Position numbers and translations under genes: made by a program. The notes beneath the pieces were generated by a model, which worked only from the letters and a program-made list of their open reading frames with translations, searched no databases and was not told the DNA's origin. Shown here piece after piece: positions 15,234-23,290 of a stretch of 34,067 nt of DNA. Each line of letters begins with the position of its first letter. The stretch's first letter is position 1. The stretch comes from an uncultured Clostridia bacterium (GTDB lineage: Bacteria > Bacillota > Clostridia > Christensenellales > Aristaeellaceae). The stretch is from positions 1 through 34,067 of the forward strand of contig CAKUKM010000024.1 of the NCBI GenBank assembly GCA_934663595.1. The letters run 5' to 3'.

Positions 15234-17315
15234 TTACAGCACCAGCACGGCCGAGCGCGCAGGAATGTGGATTCCGCCCGCAATGGGCTTCCATTCCGCC
15301 TCGTCCACGGTGCGATAGCGGGTCAGCGCGCCGGATTCCAGCTCGGCGGTCACGCATATGGGCGCATCCTCGTAATTGCTGATGACCAATGCGCTCGTGC
15401 CGTCCTTCGCCTCAAAGCGCGAGAAGGGATGATGCGCCCGGCCGTCCAGCGTCGCCACGCGCGCGCCGCAGGTATCGCGGTATTCGCCGTCCCAGAGATA
15501 CGCGCGGTATTCGGTGCGCAGCGCGTCCATCTTCGAGCCATAGGCCACGGTGTCCGGATAATCGTGCAGCCAGCCCTTGAAGTTGTACGGCTCGTAGCTC
15601 ATGACATAGCGATACATCAGGCACTGGTTGATCATATTGCGATCATTGAAGCCCGAAATGGCGGTCATCAGCTGCGCATGCGGCCGCATATAGCGCGAAA
15701 GCGGGAAATGCGCCTTGTTTCTGGAGCGGAAATAGGCCAGCTCGTATTCCTCGAGCTCCCAATCGTAGCAGGCCTCGCCGGCAAAGAGGAAGTCCTCGCG
15801 AAGGCCCTTCGTCTTGCGCAGCATCTTGATGAACTCGCGGTCGCGCTGATAGACCGGCCAGCCATATTTGTGGCCGTGCGTCGTATCAAAGCAGAGATGC
15901 GCGGGCGAATGATGCTGGCATTCGTCGTAAAGCATGCCGTCGGCATTCAATTCAACCAGCTTTTCGAATTCCTTCCGGCAGACGCGCATGTATTTCTCGC
16001 TGCCAAAGCACATCGGAATCAGGCGCTTGGTGTTGATGTCCAGCAGCTGCGCAGGCGTCTGGTATTCATAGCCCGCATAATGATAGTAATCGCCGTAGGG
16101 GTCCTTGATCGCGCAATTGATCAGATCCTTGCGGAACCATTCCAGCGCGCGATCCGCCCAGGTGAATTTCGCAAACAGTATGATCTTTACGCCCAGCGCC
16201 TGGCAATCCGCAATCGCCTGCTTGAGTTCCTCAAACGTGCCCAGCCGCGGATCGGGATCGTGCGACGGGTTGCCCTGATCCTGACCGCCGTCGTTCCAAC
16301 CGACCAGCTGAATGGCCTTTACTCCGTATTTCGCGCATTCGGCCGCCACCTTCGGCAGCTCCGTAAAGCGCATGCGCAGCTCGTCCTCCGGCGAATTGAT
16401 GTGCAGCTGCAGCCACGAATGCGGATCGCGGATCCAGTCCGGGCCGGCGGAGGCATACGTCCAGGTGTCGCGCCATGCCCTGTAAATATCCACGCCCTTC
16501 TGCCAGTCGCCCAGATACGCCTGCAGTGCGATGGGCGTCAGATCCTCGCTGTCGCCGGGCTGGATATAGCACATGTGCACCGGCGCGAAGCGAATGTGCA
16601 CGGGCTTTCCGGCAATTTCGTCCTGATTGGGCACGCGGAAATCGATGGCGGAATCATAGCCGGGCCGCAGCTCCAGATGCCATGCCACCAGCTCCGCGGT
16701 ATGCGCCTTTACCCCCACATACAGTCCCTGCGCCGGATCGCGCATCAGGAAAAACGGCGAGCAGGGCGCGCCGGCGCCGGCGGATTCCTGCGAAAACTTC
16801 GTGGGGAAGTCCGTGGAATGATCGCCCTCGTGCGTGGCGAAGGTCGGCCAGATGTCCCATTCGCGGGCGCTGCTGTAGCTGTAAATGAAGCCGTTGAACC
16901 AGTCGCAGCCCTCCGGATGGGTCAGATCGCCCACATAGGGGCTGTATACGCTTTCAACCACATACGCGCTTCCGTTTTCCACGCGCGTGTACCACACCGC
17001 CTGTTCGCCCTCGACGCGCACTTCGACGGTCAATTTAATCTCCAGCCGCCCCGCGCGCTCGGATTCAACGCCGTCCCAGAAGAAGCGCAGGCCGTTTTCC
17101 GTGCGCTCCCAGCTCGTCAGGCGCTGCTTTTCGCCGTAAACGGGGTTGTCGCGCAGCTCGTCATTGACCGGAACCAGCAGTCGCCAGGAAAGTCCCAGCT
17201 CTTCGCGGCGGTGAATGACCCAGCCGCTCGCGGACGCTTCCATGCCGACCAGCGCGCCGTTGACGTCCGAGAACGTCAAATTCAGGCTCTTCGCATTCAA
17301 AGTGATGTTACCCAT
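15234..17315 (-). CDS. DUF6259-type glycosidase-like TIM-barrel protein
   Basis: This 693-residue protein has no signal peptide, so it is predicted to be cytoplasmic. The N-terminal half is a beta-sandwich. The middle is a TIM barrel with the blocks QLVGWNDGGQDQGNPSHDPDPRLG and ADGMLYDECQHH, where D464/E465 are candidate acidic catalytic residues. The C-terminus is a small beta domain. This is the pattern of DUF6259 proteins, relatives of alpha-galactosidase-like clans whose substrates are mostly uncharacterised. I chose the ATG at 17313-17315, with AGAGGAAA upstream. In-frame ATGs at 17361 and 17346 are alternatives but give a short lysine-rich extension. It lies between the transporter and the sugar enzymes, so it probably cleaves the imported glycoside. 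Confidence 0.75.
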   Translation of the reverse strand: MGNITLNAKSLNLTFSDVNGALVGMEASASGWVIHRREELGLSWRLLVPVNDELRDNPVYGEKQRLTSWERTENGLRFFWDGVESERAGRLEIKLTVEVRVEGEQAVWYTRVENGSAYVVESVYSPYVGDLTHPEGCDWFNGFIYSYSSAREWDIWPTFATHEGDHSTDFPTKFSQESAGAGAPCSPFFLMRDPAQGLYVGVKAHTAELVAWHLELRPGYDSAIDFRVPNQDEIAGKPVHIRFAPVHMCYIQPGDSEDLTPIALQAYLGDWQKGVDIYRAWRDTWTYASAGPDWIRDPHSWLQLHINSPEDELRMRFTELPKVAAECAKYGVKAIQLVGWNDGGQDQGNPSHDPDPRLGTFEELKQAIADCQALGVKIILFAKFTWADRALEWFRKDLINCAIKDPYGDYYHYAGYEYQTPAQLLDINTKRLIPMCFGSEKYMRVCRKEFEKLVELNADGMLYDECQHHSPAHLCFDTTHGHKYGWPVYQRDREFIKMLRKTKGLREDFLFAGEACYDWELEEYELAYFRSRNKAHFPLSRYMRPHAQLMTAISGFNDRNMINQCLMYRYVMSYEPYNFKGWLHDYPDTVAYGSKMDALRTEYRAYLWDGEYRDTCGARVATLDGRAHHPFSRFEAKDGTSALVISNYEDAPICVTAELESGALTRYRTVDEAEWKPIAGGIHIPARSAVLVL

Positions 17316-17363
17316 GCTTTTTTCCTCTTTCCTGTTCGTTTTTTTCATACGGGCACAGCCCAT

Positions 17364-18569
17364 TTATTCCTTCGTGTGGGGCATATCGGGATGATTCGGG
17401 CCGAAATGCTTCAGCATGACCAGCGGCTCCACGCGGCTGGTGTTGCGAATGCGCACGCCGTTTTTCGCCGCCGTTTCGGTCACATAGAATTCATCCTGGC
17501 TCAGCTGGCCGAAGCGCAGCAGCGTGGGCGTTTCGCATTCATGCACGCCGAGCGTTCCGTGCCCCTGCGTGAGGATCAGGCCGTATGCCGCGCCGTCGGC
17601 GATCGTGACCTCCTGGCCGGGCAGCACCGTCAGCTCCTTCGCGCCGACATAATCGTTGGCATAAACCACCCATTTCTCGATGCATCCATCCGGCGCGGAA
17701 TCGATCGTGATCGGCGGGCGGAAGTAATGCTTGCGGTAATCGGGATCGATATTCTTTTCCCAATCCAGCAGCGAGAAGATATAATCGATATCGTCCTTCT
17801 TATCCTCCGGGCAGTTCTCGTTCAGGAAGTCCTTGGAATAGACCTCGCCGGACGCGACGTTTTCATACACGGAATTGACATCGCTGTTCCACTGCGGCTC
17901 ATACGTCAGATACGAGCCCGGCGCATGAATCACGCCGGCGGGCGTATACCATCCGGTGCCCAGCTGAATGCGGAAGGCGCGGGACAGCTCGGTGATGCGA
18001 ATGTCGCGCGTTTCATAATCGCGCAGACGATCCTTGACCTCCTCGGGTGTGACCTCGGGCGAGAAGCCGAAATAGGTGGCCGGCATGGAGCCGTCGTAAT
18101 TGTTCAGCTGCGGCGGATAATAATAGCATTCGGGTTTGCCGAGTCGACCGACCGCAGCGGCCTTTTCAAACGTCAAATGCACATGATGAAACAGCGGAAC
18201 ATTATAATCAAAAAATTTGGAATACATCGGCCAGGTGCCGTATTTTTCCAGCAGCTCCGCACCGATCGCCTCCGCGCCAAGTTCCGCCACCGCGTCGCGA
18301 AGCGTGAATTTATCCGCGGGATCGTCGGTCGGCGCAACATAGCTCATGCCCTCGTCGGGAGCGGCAAGCGGGCCGTTGTTCGCCGCGATCACGGATGAAA
18401 ACCAGCGCTCCTTGATGGCGCCGCGGCGCGTGCCCAGCGCGAAATAATCGTCGGGATGCAGCTTCAGCCGATGGCCGGGCTGCGAAAACAGGCGCGGCAC
18501 AAATACCGGCGCGAGGCGGAGAATGCCCTCTCCCTGTTCATAGGCTTGGCGAATTTTCTTTTCGAGCAT
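17364..18569 (-). CDS. Cupin sugar isomerase related to class I phosphomannose isomerase
   Basis: This is a 401-residue cytoplasmic protein. It has the metal-site layout of class I mannose-6-phosphate isomerases: H128-H129-x-H131 (PLFHHVHLT), then GKPECYYY with E147. Later comes PAGVIHAPGSYLTYEPQWNSD, which matches the HA...EiQ-nSD block of that family. A second cupin fold fills the C-terminus. PMI proteins normally start with a different N-terminus and act on mannose 6-phosphate. Here the operon carries an L-xylulose-type kinase downstream. An isomerase for a free aldose (aldose to ketose) is therefore more likely by inference. The ATG is preceded by AAAGGGGA. Confidence 0.72.
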   Translation of the reverse strand: MLEKKIRQAYEQGEGILRLAPVFVPRLFSQPGHRLKLHPDDYFALGTRRGAIKERWFSSVIAANNGPLAAPDEGMSYVAPTDDPADKFTLRDAVAELGAEAIGAELLEKYGTWPMYSKFFDYNVPLFHHVHLTFEKAAAVGRLGKPECYYYPPQLNNYDGSMPATYFGFSPEVTPEEVKDRLRDYETRDIRITELSRAFRIQLGTGWYTPAGVIHAPGSYLTYEPQWNSDVNSVYENVASGEVYSKDFLNENCPEDKKDDIDYIFSLLDWEKNIDPDYRKHYFRPPITIDSAPDGCIEKWVVYANDYVGAKELTVLPGQEVTIADGAAYGLILTQGHGTLGVHECETPTLLRFGQLSQDEFYVTETAAKNGVRIRNTSRVEPLVMLKHFGPNHPDMPHTKE

Positions 18570-18599
18570 GTAGATTTCCCCTTTCTTCCTTGAATGACT

Positions 18600-19493
18600 T
18601 TATTCCTTGACAGAACCGGCGGTAATTCCGCTGATAAACAGGTTCTGAAACAGCAGGAAGATGATAATGATCGGAACGCTCACGATACACAGCGCCGCAA
18701 ACAGATAATGATAGTCCGTTCCGGCATAGGGGCCGCTGCAGAAATTCTTCAGCCCCTGCGTCACCGTGTGCCGGCTCGGCGTAACCAGATAAATCAGCGG
18801 CGTAAAATAGTCGTTCCAGATCTGCATGAACTGGAAGATGATCACCGTCGCAAACCCGGGCAGACTCAGCGGGAAGATGATCTGGAAGGTAATTCTCAGC
18901 CGGGACGCACCGTCGATATACGCAGCCTCGTCCAGCGCCAGCGGAATCCGGCTGATGAAGCTGGTCAGCAGGAACACCGAAAACGGTATGCCGCCGTTGA
19001 CATACAGCAGAATTACGCCCAGATGGCTGTCGCTCAATCCCAGCGACTTGATCAGCCGATACTGCGGAATCATCACGACCTGGCCGAGCGGCACCAGCAT
19101 CAGCGTAACAAAGAGCGTCATCAGCAGATTTCGCCCGACAAACTGAATGCGCACCAGCGCATACGACGCAAGATACGCCAGCAGCATCATCAGAAGCAGA
19201 CTCACGCCCGTGATTTTGACGCTGTTTAGAATCGACGCGCCAATGCCGGCCTTTTTCCATGCGTAGGCGTAATTGTCGAAGCGGATCTCGCTCACCGGGA
19301 ACAGCACGGAATACATGTCCCTGTGAATCGCGACCTCCGATTTTATCGAGCAGCTGACCATCCAGATCAGCGGATAGATGATGATGATCGACCCCAGCAC
19401 CAGTATCGCAGTGCGCAGCGCATAATAGAGCCAATGATGGCGCAGGCGGCTGTTTCCATGGCGGGATGCGCGAACGACCGTATTGTTGCTCAT
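18600..19493 (-). CDS. Sugar ABC transporter permease (MalG type)
   Basis: This is a 297-residue CUT1-family permease with six predicted membrane segments. The ATPase-contact EAA loop is visible as DEAAYIDGASRLRITFQIIFPLSLPG. It pairs with the MalF-like permease 18 bases upstream and the binding protein before that. No ATP-binding subunit is encoded here. As is common in Gram-positives, a shared MsmK-like ATPase elsewhere probably energises it. The ATG is preceded by GGGAGGGG. It imports the glycoside used by the downstream enzymes. Confidence 0.93.
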   Translation of the reverse strand: MSNNTVVRASRHGNSRLRHHWLYYALRTAILVLGSIIIIYPLIWMVSCSIKSEVAIHRDMYSVLFPVSEIRFDNYAYAWKKAGIGASILNSVKITGVSLLLMMLLAYLASYALVRIQFVGRNLLMTLFVTLMLVPLGQVVMIPQYRLIKSLGLSDSHLGVILLYVNGGIPFSVFLLTSFISRIPLALDEAAYIDGASRLRITFQIIFPLSLPGFATVIIFQFMQIWNDYFTPLIYLVTPSRHTVTQGLKNFCSGPYAGTDYHYLFAALCIVSVPIIIIFLLFQNLFISGITAGSVKE

Positions 19494-19510
19494 ATTCTCT
19501 GCCCCTCCCG

Positions 19511-20431
19511 TCAGGTATTCTTCTTCGCGTGGTTCATCAGCTTCATCATGAACACCGTGATGAAGAGAATGATAAAGAACAGGAAGATGTTGATCGCCGT
19601 CGCATAGCCCATGCGCGCGTTGGTGCCGAACGCCTGCTCATACACATACAGCGCAATGACCTTCGTGCTGTTGTACGGGCCGCCGGTCGTCATGGTATAG
19701 ACGATATCGAAAACCGAAATCGCGCCGGTCATGCAGAAAATCATATTCGTAAGAGTAATGACGCGCATCTGCGGCAGAGTGATATAGATCAGCTGCTGAA
19801 AATCGCTCGCGCCGTCCACCATCGCGGCCTCGTACATGTCCTGCGGAATCGATTGCAGGCCCGCCAGGAAGATGACCACGTGATAGCCCGTCCATCTCCA
19901 GATATCCGTCATGATGATGCAGCCCAGCGCCAGCTTGGGATCGCCCAGCCAGCCCGGAGCTGTGTTCGGTGTAAACAGTCCCAGCTTGAATCCGATCGAA
20001 TTGATCAGACCGGACGTTGGATTGAGTATAAACTTCCAAAGCATGCCGATGGCCACGAAGGACATCATCACCGGCAAAAAGAAGGTCGCGCGGAAAAACA
20101 CGACGCCCTTGAACTTTTCCCTGAGAAACAGCGCGATGATGAACGCGAGCACCGTCTTTCCCAGCACCGTCCAAAGCCCGAAGATCAGGTTGTGCTGCAG
20201 AAAATCAAACACCTTGGAATCGTTCATCAGGCGCTTGAAATTCGCAAAACCCACGAACCGGATATCGGTCAGGCCATCCCACGAGCACAGCGCGATATAG
20301 AACGCATTGAAGAAGGGGTAAATCGTAAACGCGCAGAACAGAATCAGCGTCGGCAGCAGAAACACAAAGGCACTGATGTTGTCGCGCAGTCGCTTGGTAT
20401 AGACAAAATCCTTTGTCCCGGTGCGTCGCAT
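19511..20431 (-). CDS. Sugar ABC transporter permease (MalF type)
   Basis: This is a 306-residue CUT1-family permease with six predicted membrane helices. The first is FVFLLPTLILFCAFTIYPFF, the usual N-terminal signature of the family. The EAA loop is YEAAMVDGASDFQQLIYITLPQM. I chose the ATG at 20429-20431 because GGAGGTGA lies just upstream. A longer in-frame frame to 20536 would overlap the binding-protein gene. A strong hairpin lies in the 67-base gap before it. Confidence 0.93.
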   Translation of the reverse strand: MRRTGTKDFVYTKRLRDNISAFVFLLPTLILFCAFTIYPFFNAFYIALCSWDGLTDIRFVGFANFKRLMNDSKVFDFLQHNLIFGLWTVLGKTVLAFIIALFLREKFKGVVFFRATFFLPVMMSFVAIGMLWKFILNPTSGLINSIGFKLGLFTPNTAPGWLGDPKLALGCIIMTDIWRWTGYHVVIFLAGLQSIPQDMYEAAMVDGASDFQQLIYITLPQMRVITLTNMIFCMTGAISVFDIVYTMTTGGPYNSTKVIALYVYEQAFGTNARMGYATAINIFLFFIILFITVFMMKLMNHAKKNT

Positions 20432-20455
20432 GAAGTTCACCTCCGGATTGAAAAT

Positions 20456-20486
20456 CTGTGGGCGCAGGCCTGGCCCGCGCCCACAG
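20456..20486 (-). promoter_or_regulatory. Hairpin between binding-protein and permease genes
   Basis: CTGTGGGCGC (20456-20465) pairs perfectly with GCGCCCACAG (20477-20486). On the minus strand only ATTTTC follows, so it is a weak terminator or a 3' stabiliser. Such hairpins commonly raise binding-protein mRNA over permease mRNA in sugar transporter operons. Confidence 0.7.
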
Positions 20487-20498
20487 GATGGAATAGGA

Positions 20499-21782
20499 TT
20501 AGTTGAATACGTAGCCGTCCAGCACGCAATTGTCAAAGGTTTCCTGAACCGTCTCCAGCGCGGTCGCCGCGTCGAGCTGTCCGCCGATTACCGCCTGCAG
20601 AACCTCCTTGAAGGTGGTGGTCACGTCGGTCGGCCAGTACCAGTCGAGCCAGACTTCCAGGCCGGCGTTCTGCTCGGTCAGAATGTCGATCAGCGGATCG
20701 GCCTCGACGTCGGCGGGTCTTTCAAAATTGACCTGCGGCGCGAGATAGGACTTGATGATCGACTGGTCGTCCGTGTAATCATGCAGCCACTTCACGACGT
20801 TCACCGGATCGGACATCCATTCCACCAGCTTCAGGCTCAGCTCCAGATTCTGCGTGCCGGAGTAAATCGCCAGCGGGCAGCCGGAAGCGGAACCGGTCGT
20901 GTAAACCTTGCCCTCCTGCGCTTCCTTGCAGAACAGCGGGCCCTTGGTGATCTGCAGCTCGTCGCCCATGCCGCCTTCGCGGATGTCCGCAAACGCACAG
21001 TTATAATAGAAGAGCGCTTCGCCATTGATGAACGACTGCAGCGCGCCCTGACGGTCGAGCGCATTTACGCCATTGATGAAATAGCCTTCCTTGCCGAGCT
21101 TTTCCAGAACGGACATCGCCTCGAGGTACGGCTCGTCGGTGAACTTCATTTCGCCCTTCAGCGTCGCGAACGTGGTTTCAACGGCCTTGCCGTCCGTCGC
21201 CTGGCCGAGCAGCATGAACATCCAGCTGGGCCACATGTAGGTTACGGCGCCTTCATGGGTGAACATCGCGATGCCATGCTCGTCCAGAACGCTCTTGACC
21301 TGCGCCAGCTCCTCCATGTTCGTGGGCAGCTGCAGGTTGTACTCGTCCAGGATCGCCTGGTTGTAGCACATGTTCATTCCGCCGCCGCCGGCATACGGAA
21401 TCGCGTACAGGCCGCCATCCACGTGGAACGGAGCCAGGGGCGCGTCATAGAAGCGATCCAGATAATCCACATACTGGGAAAGCTCTACCAGCAGGCCCTT
21501 CTGCGCGTAGGAGCGCACGTCCTGACCATTCATGTAGAAAACATCCAACTGGCTTCCGCCGTTCATGGCGACGGACATGTAGGCCGCCCAATCCTCGGAA
21601 AGAACCGTGATGGGCACGATCTTGCAGTTGTTGGCCGCTTCGAACTCCGCGAACATCTCTTCGGGATGATCAAATGCGCCGACGGAGTAGAGGTAGATTT
21701 CCGTGGGGGCTTCCGCAACGGCCGCCGGAATCAGCGCCAGCGCCATCAGCAGAGCGAGAAACAGTGCCAGAAACTTCTTCAT
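20499..21782 (-). CDS. Sugar ABC transporter substrate-binding protein
   Basis: This is a 427-residue extracellular solute-binding protein of the CUT1 type. Residues 1-24 (MKKFLALFLALLMALALIPA then AVAEA) form a signal peptide. Cleavage is predicted after AVA by ordinary signal peptidase, because no lipobox cysteine is present. The mature part has the usual two-lobed family blocks, such as LYAIPYAGGGGMNMCYNQAILDEY. I chose the ATG at 21780-21782, preceded by AAGGAGGA. It is the first gene of the leftward sugar operon. The lack of a lipid anchor is unusual if the cell has a single membrane. Confidence 0.92.
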   Translation of the reverse strand: MKKFLALFLALLMALALIPAAVAEAPTEIYLYSVGAFDHPEEMFAEFEAANNCKIVPITVLSEDWAAYMSVAMNGGSQLDVFYMNGQDVRSYAQKGLLVELSQYVDYLDRFYDAPLAPFHVDGGLYAIPYAGGGGMNMCYNQAILDEYNLQLPTNMEELAQVKSVLDEHGIAMFTHEGAVTYMWPSWMFMLLGQATDGKAVETTFATLKGEMKFTDEPYLEAMSVLEKLGKEGYFINGVNALDRQGALQSFINGEALFYYNCAFADIREGGMGDELQITKGPLFCKEAQEGKVYTTGSASGCPLAIYSGTQNLELSLKLVEWMSDPVNVVKWLHDYTDDQSIIKSYLAPQVNFERPADVEADPLIDILTEQNAGLEVWLDWYWPTDVTTTFKEVLQAVIGGQLDAATALETVQETFDNCVLDGYVFN

Positions 21783-21829
21783 GTGTTCGTCCTCCTTGTA
21801 ATGTCCAGGTGGAATATGCGTTCTCATCT

Positions 21830-21845
21830 TCTTAAACGTTTTAAT
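21830..21845. promoter_or_regulatory. LacI-type operator 1, in the sugar operon leader
   Basis: TTAAACGTTTTAA is centred on the CG at 21837-21838, the AAACGTTT core typical of LacI-family sites. It lies about 125 bases downstream of the predicted operon start, so bound repressor would act as a roadblock or loop anchor. Confidence 0.65.
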
Positions 21846-21969
21846 CATCCGAGTGAAATCTCCCCGTTTCCTCCTTCCCTGTTCGACATTTACGATGGCA
21901 AATCGTGCATAATTGCATGCAATCGAGCACATTTTCACTAAAATGATTAACAATCCGCTTTACAGGTAC

Positions 21970-21998
21970 AGTATAGCATGGGACCCAAAGCGTGTCAA
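21970..21998 (-). promoter_or_regulatory. Promoter of the sugar operon
   Basis: On the minus strand, perfect TTGACA (21998-21993), 17 bases, then TATACT (21975-21970). The predicted start is near 21963, giving a leader of about 180 bases before the binding-protein gene. Confidence 0.85.
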
Positions 21999-22032
21999 GT
22001 AGAAAACCGCGGGATTTCTTTGCGGATTTCAT

Positions 22033-22048
22033 TTTAAAACGTTTAAAT
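22033..22048. promoter_or_regulatory. LacI-type operator 2, upstream of the sugar promoter
   Basis: TTTAAAACGTTTAAAT is centred at 22040-22041, 203 bases from operator 1. The sugar operon promoter lies between the two sites, which suits repression by looping. Confidence 0.65.
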
Positions 22049-22113
22049 ACTTCAACCGCAAAATTTCAGTCGATTCTTGCAAAAAATAATTCCAATTTCG
22101 AAAGATTCAGGGA

Positions 22114-22142
22114 TTGAATCGCACATTCATATCGTGTATAAT
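22114..22142 (+). promoter_or_regulatory. Promoter of the LacI regulator gene
   Basis: TTGAAT (22114-22119), 17 bases, then perfect TATAAT (22137-22142). The predicted start is near 22149. The TTTAAACGATTTTA element at 22162-22177, a partial copy of the operators, lies just downstream and could allow autoregulation. Confidence 0.75.
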
Positions 22143-22161
22143 AGAAAGCAGAAGCACCGCT

Positions 22162-22177
22162 ATTTAAACGATTTTAC
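22162..22177. promoter_or_regulatory. Partial LacI-type operator in the regulator's leader
   Basis: TTTAAACG is a perfect left half of the operator core and is followed by a degenerate right half (ATTTTA). It lies between the regulator's promoter and its start codon. Confidence 0.4.
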
Positions 22178-22214
22178 TATCGCGATCAAAAATCCCTCCA
22201 AAGGAGTGAATTTC

Positions 22215-23273
22215 TTGGGCAAAAACGCTATTTCGATTCGCGACGTCGCTAAACGTTCAGGCGTATCCATTGCGACGGTCTCCAATGTATTGAACAATCG
22301 CTGCAATGTCAGCGACGCGCTGCGGGAAAGGGTCTATCGCGCCGTCGAGGAGCTGGATTACGTGGCCAATCCCATCGCGCGCAGCATGCGCAGCAGCAGG
22401 ACTTTTACCGTGGGCGTGATGGTTGTAGATCTGAACTGCATCTTCTTTGCGCCGCTGCTGAAGGGCATTCAGAACGTGCTGTCCAAGGCCGGCTACAGCG
22501 TAATTACTTATGATTCGAATTACGATGGCGAAACCGAGAAGAAATACGTGCGGATGATGCGCAACAATCTGGTGGACGGGCTGATCATCGCCGGCCTGTC
22601 CGACACGCAGAACAAGGCGTTTTACACGCAGCTGACGCAGGAAGACCCGCAGCGCGCCTTCCCCATCGTGAGTCTGGAGAGCGACATGAGCGATATCGGC
22701 ATCGATTCCGTATTCATCGATAATGAAGAAGCGGCGCGAACCGCTACGCAGCACCTGATCGAGCTGGGCTGCCGGCGCATCGTTCACATTCGCGCGCCGC
22801 AGGCGACGGGCTCGCAGGGCCTGCGCTGCACCGGTTATCGCAAGGCGCTCGCCGGCGCGGGCATTCCCTATAACGCCTCGCTGGAGCTGGAGGGCGATTT
22901 CTCGGCCATCAGCGGCTACAACGGCGTTCAGACGCTGCTGCGCTCCGATATTCCGTTCGACGGCATTTTCGCCGCCAACGATCAGATGGCCGTGGGCGCG
23001 GTGCGCGCGCTGTGCAACGCCGGCATTCGCGTTCCGGAGGACGTCAAGGTGGTCGGTTTTGACAATACCTTCATTTCGTCGATCGTCAATCCCGCGCTGA
23101 CGACGATCAACGTGCCGATTTACAAAATGGGCGTTGCCGCGGCGAAGCAGCTGCTGGAGCGCTTTCAGCATCCGGGTGGCCGCGCCATACCGATTCGCAT
23201 GGATTACGAGCTGAAGATCCGGCGATCGACAATGGCCTCGGCGCAGACGAACTGGGACATGGTGTATTGGTAA
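22215..23273 (+). CDS. LacI-family transcriptional regulator of the sugar locus
   Basis: This is a 352-residue LacI/GalR-type repressor. Its N-terminal DNA-binding domain has SIRDVAKRSGVSIATVSNVLNN with the hinge-helix segment YVANPIARSMRS. The rest is a periplasmic-binding-like effector domain ending LKIRRST. I chose the TTG at 22215 because AAAGGAGTGA lies just upstream at 22199-22208 and the DNA-binding domain begins right after. The in-frame upstream codons from 22077 precede or overlap the promoter. It is divergent from the transporter operon and cotranscribed with the next glycosidase gene. The effector is probably the sugar or its phosphate. Confidence 0.92.
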   Translation: MGKNAISIRDVAKRSGVSIATVSNVLNNRCNVSDALRERVYRAVEELDYVANPIARSMRSSRTFTVGVMVVDLNCIFFAPLLKGIQNVLSKAGYSVITYDSNYDGETEKKYVRMMRNNLVDGLIIAGLSDTQNKAFYTQLTQEDPQRAFPIVSLESDMSDIGIDSVFIDNEEAARTATQHLIELGCRRIVHIRAPQATGSQGLRCTGYRKALAGAGIPYNASLELEGDFSAISGYNGVQTLLRSDIPFDGIFAANDQMAVGAVRALCNAGIRVPEDVKVVGFDNTFISSIVNPALTTINVPIYKMGVAAAKQLLERFQHPGGRAIPIRMDYELKIRRSTMASAQTNWDMVYW

Positions 23274-23290
23274 GAAGGGAGCAACGCCTC

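Larger units (their letters stand above)
21783..22214. other. Regulatory region between the sugar operon and its LacI gene
   Basis: This 432-base stretch has no protein gene. It contains divergent promoters (21970-21998 minus, 22114-22142 plus), two near-palindromic AAACGTTT sites (21830-21845, 22033-22048) and one partial site (22162-22177). It is visibly AT-richer than the genes on either side. Confidence 0.8.

Noticed and set aside
14868..18398. A 1176-residue open frame on the plus strand, antisense to the sugar enzymes
   Set aside because: It is the shadow of real minus-strand genes with strong GC bias at third codon positions. The predicted protein is R/H/A-rich with no domain, and all underlying genes have recognisable families.
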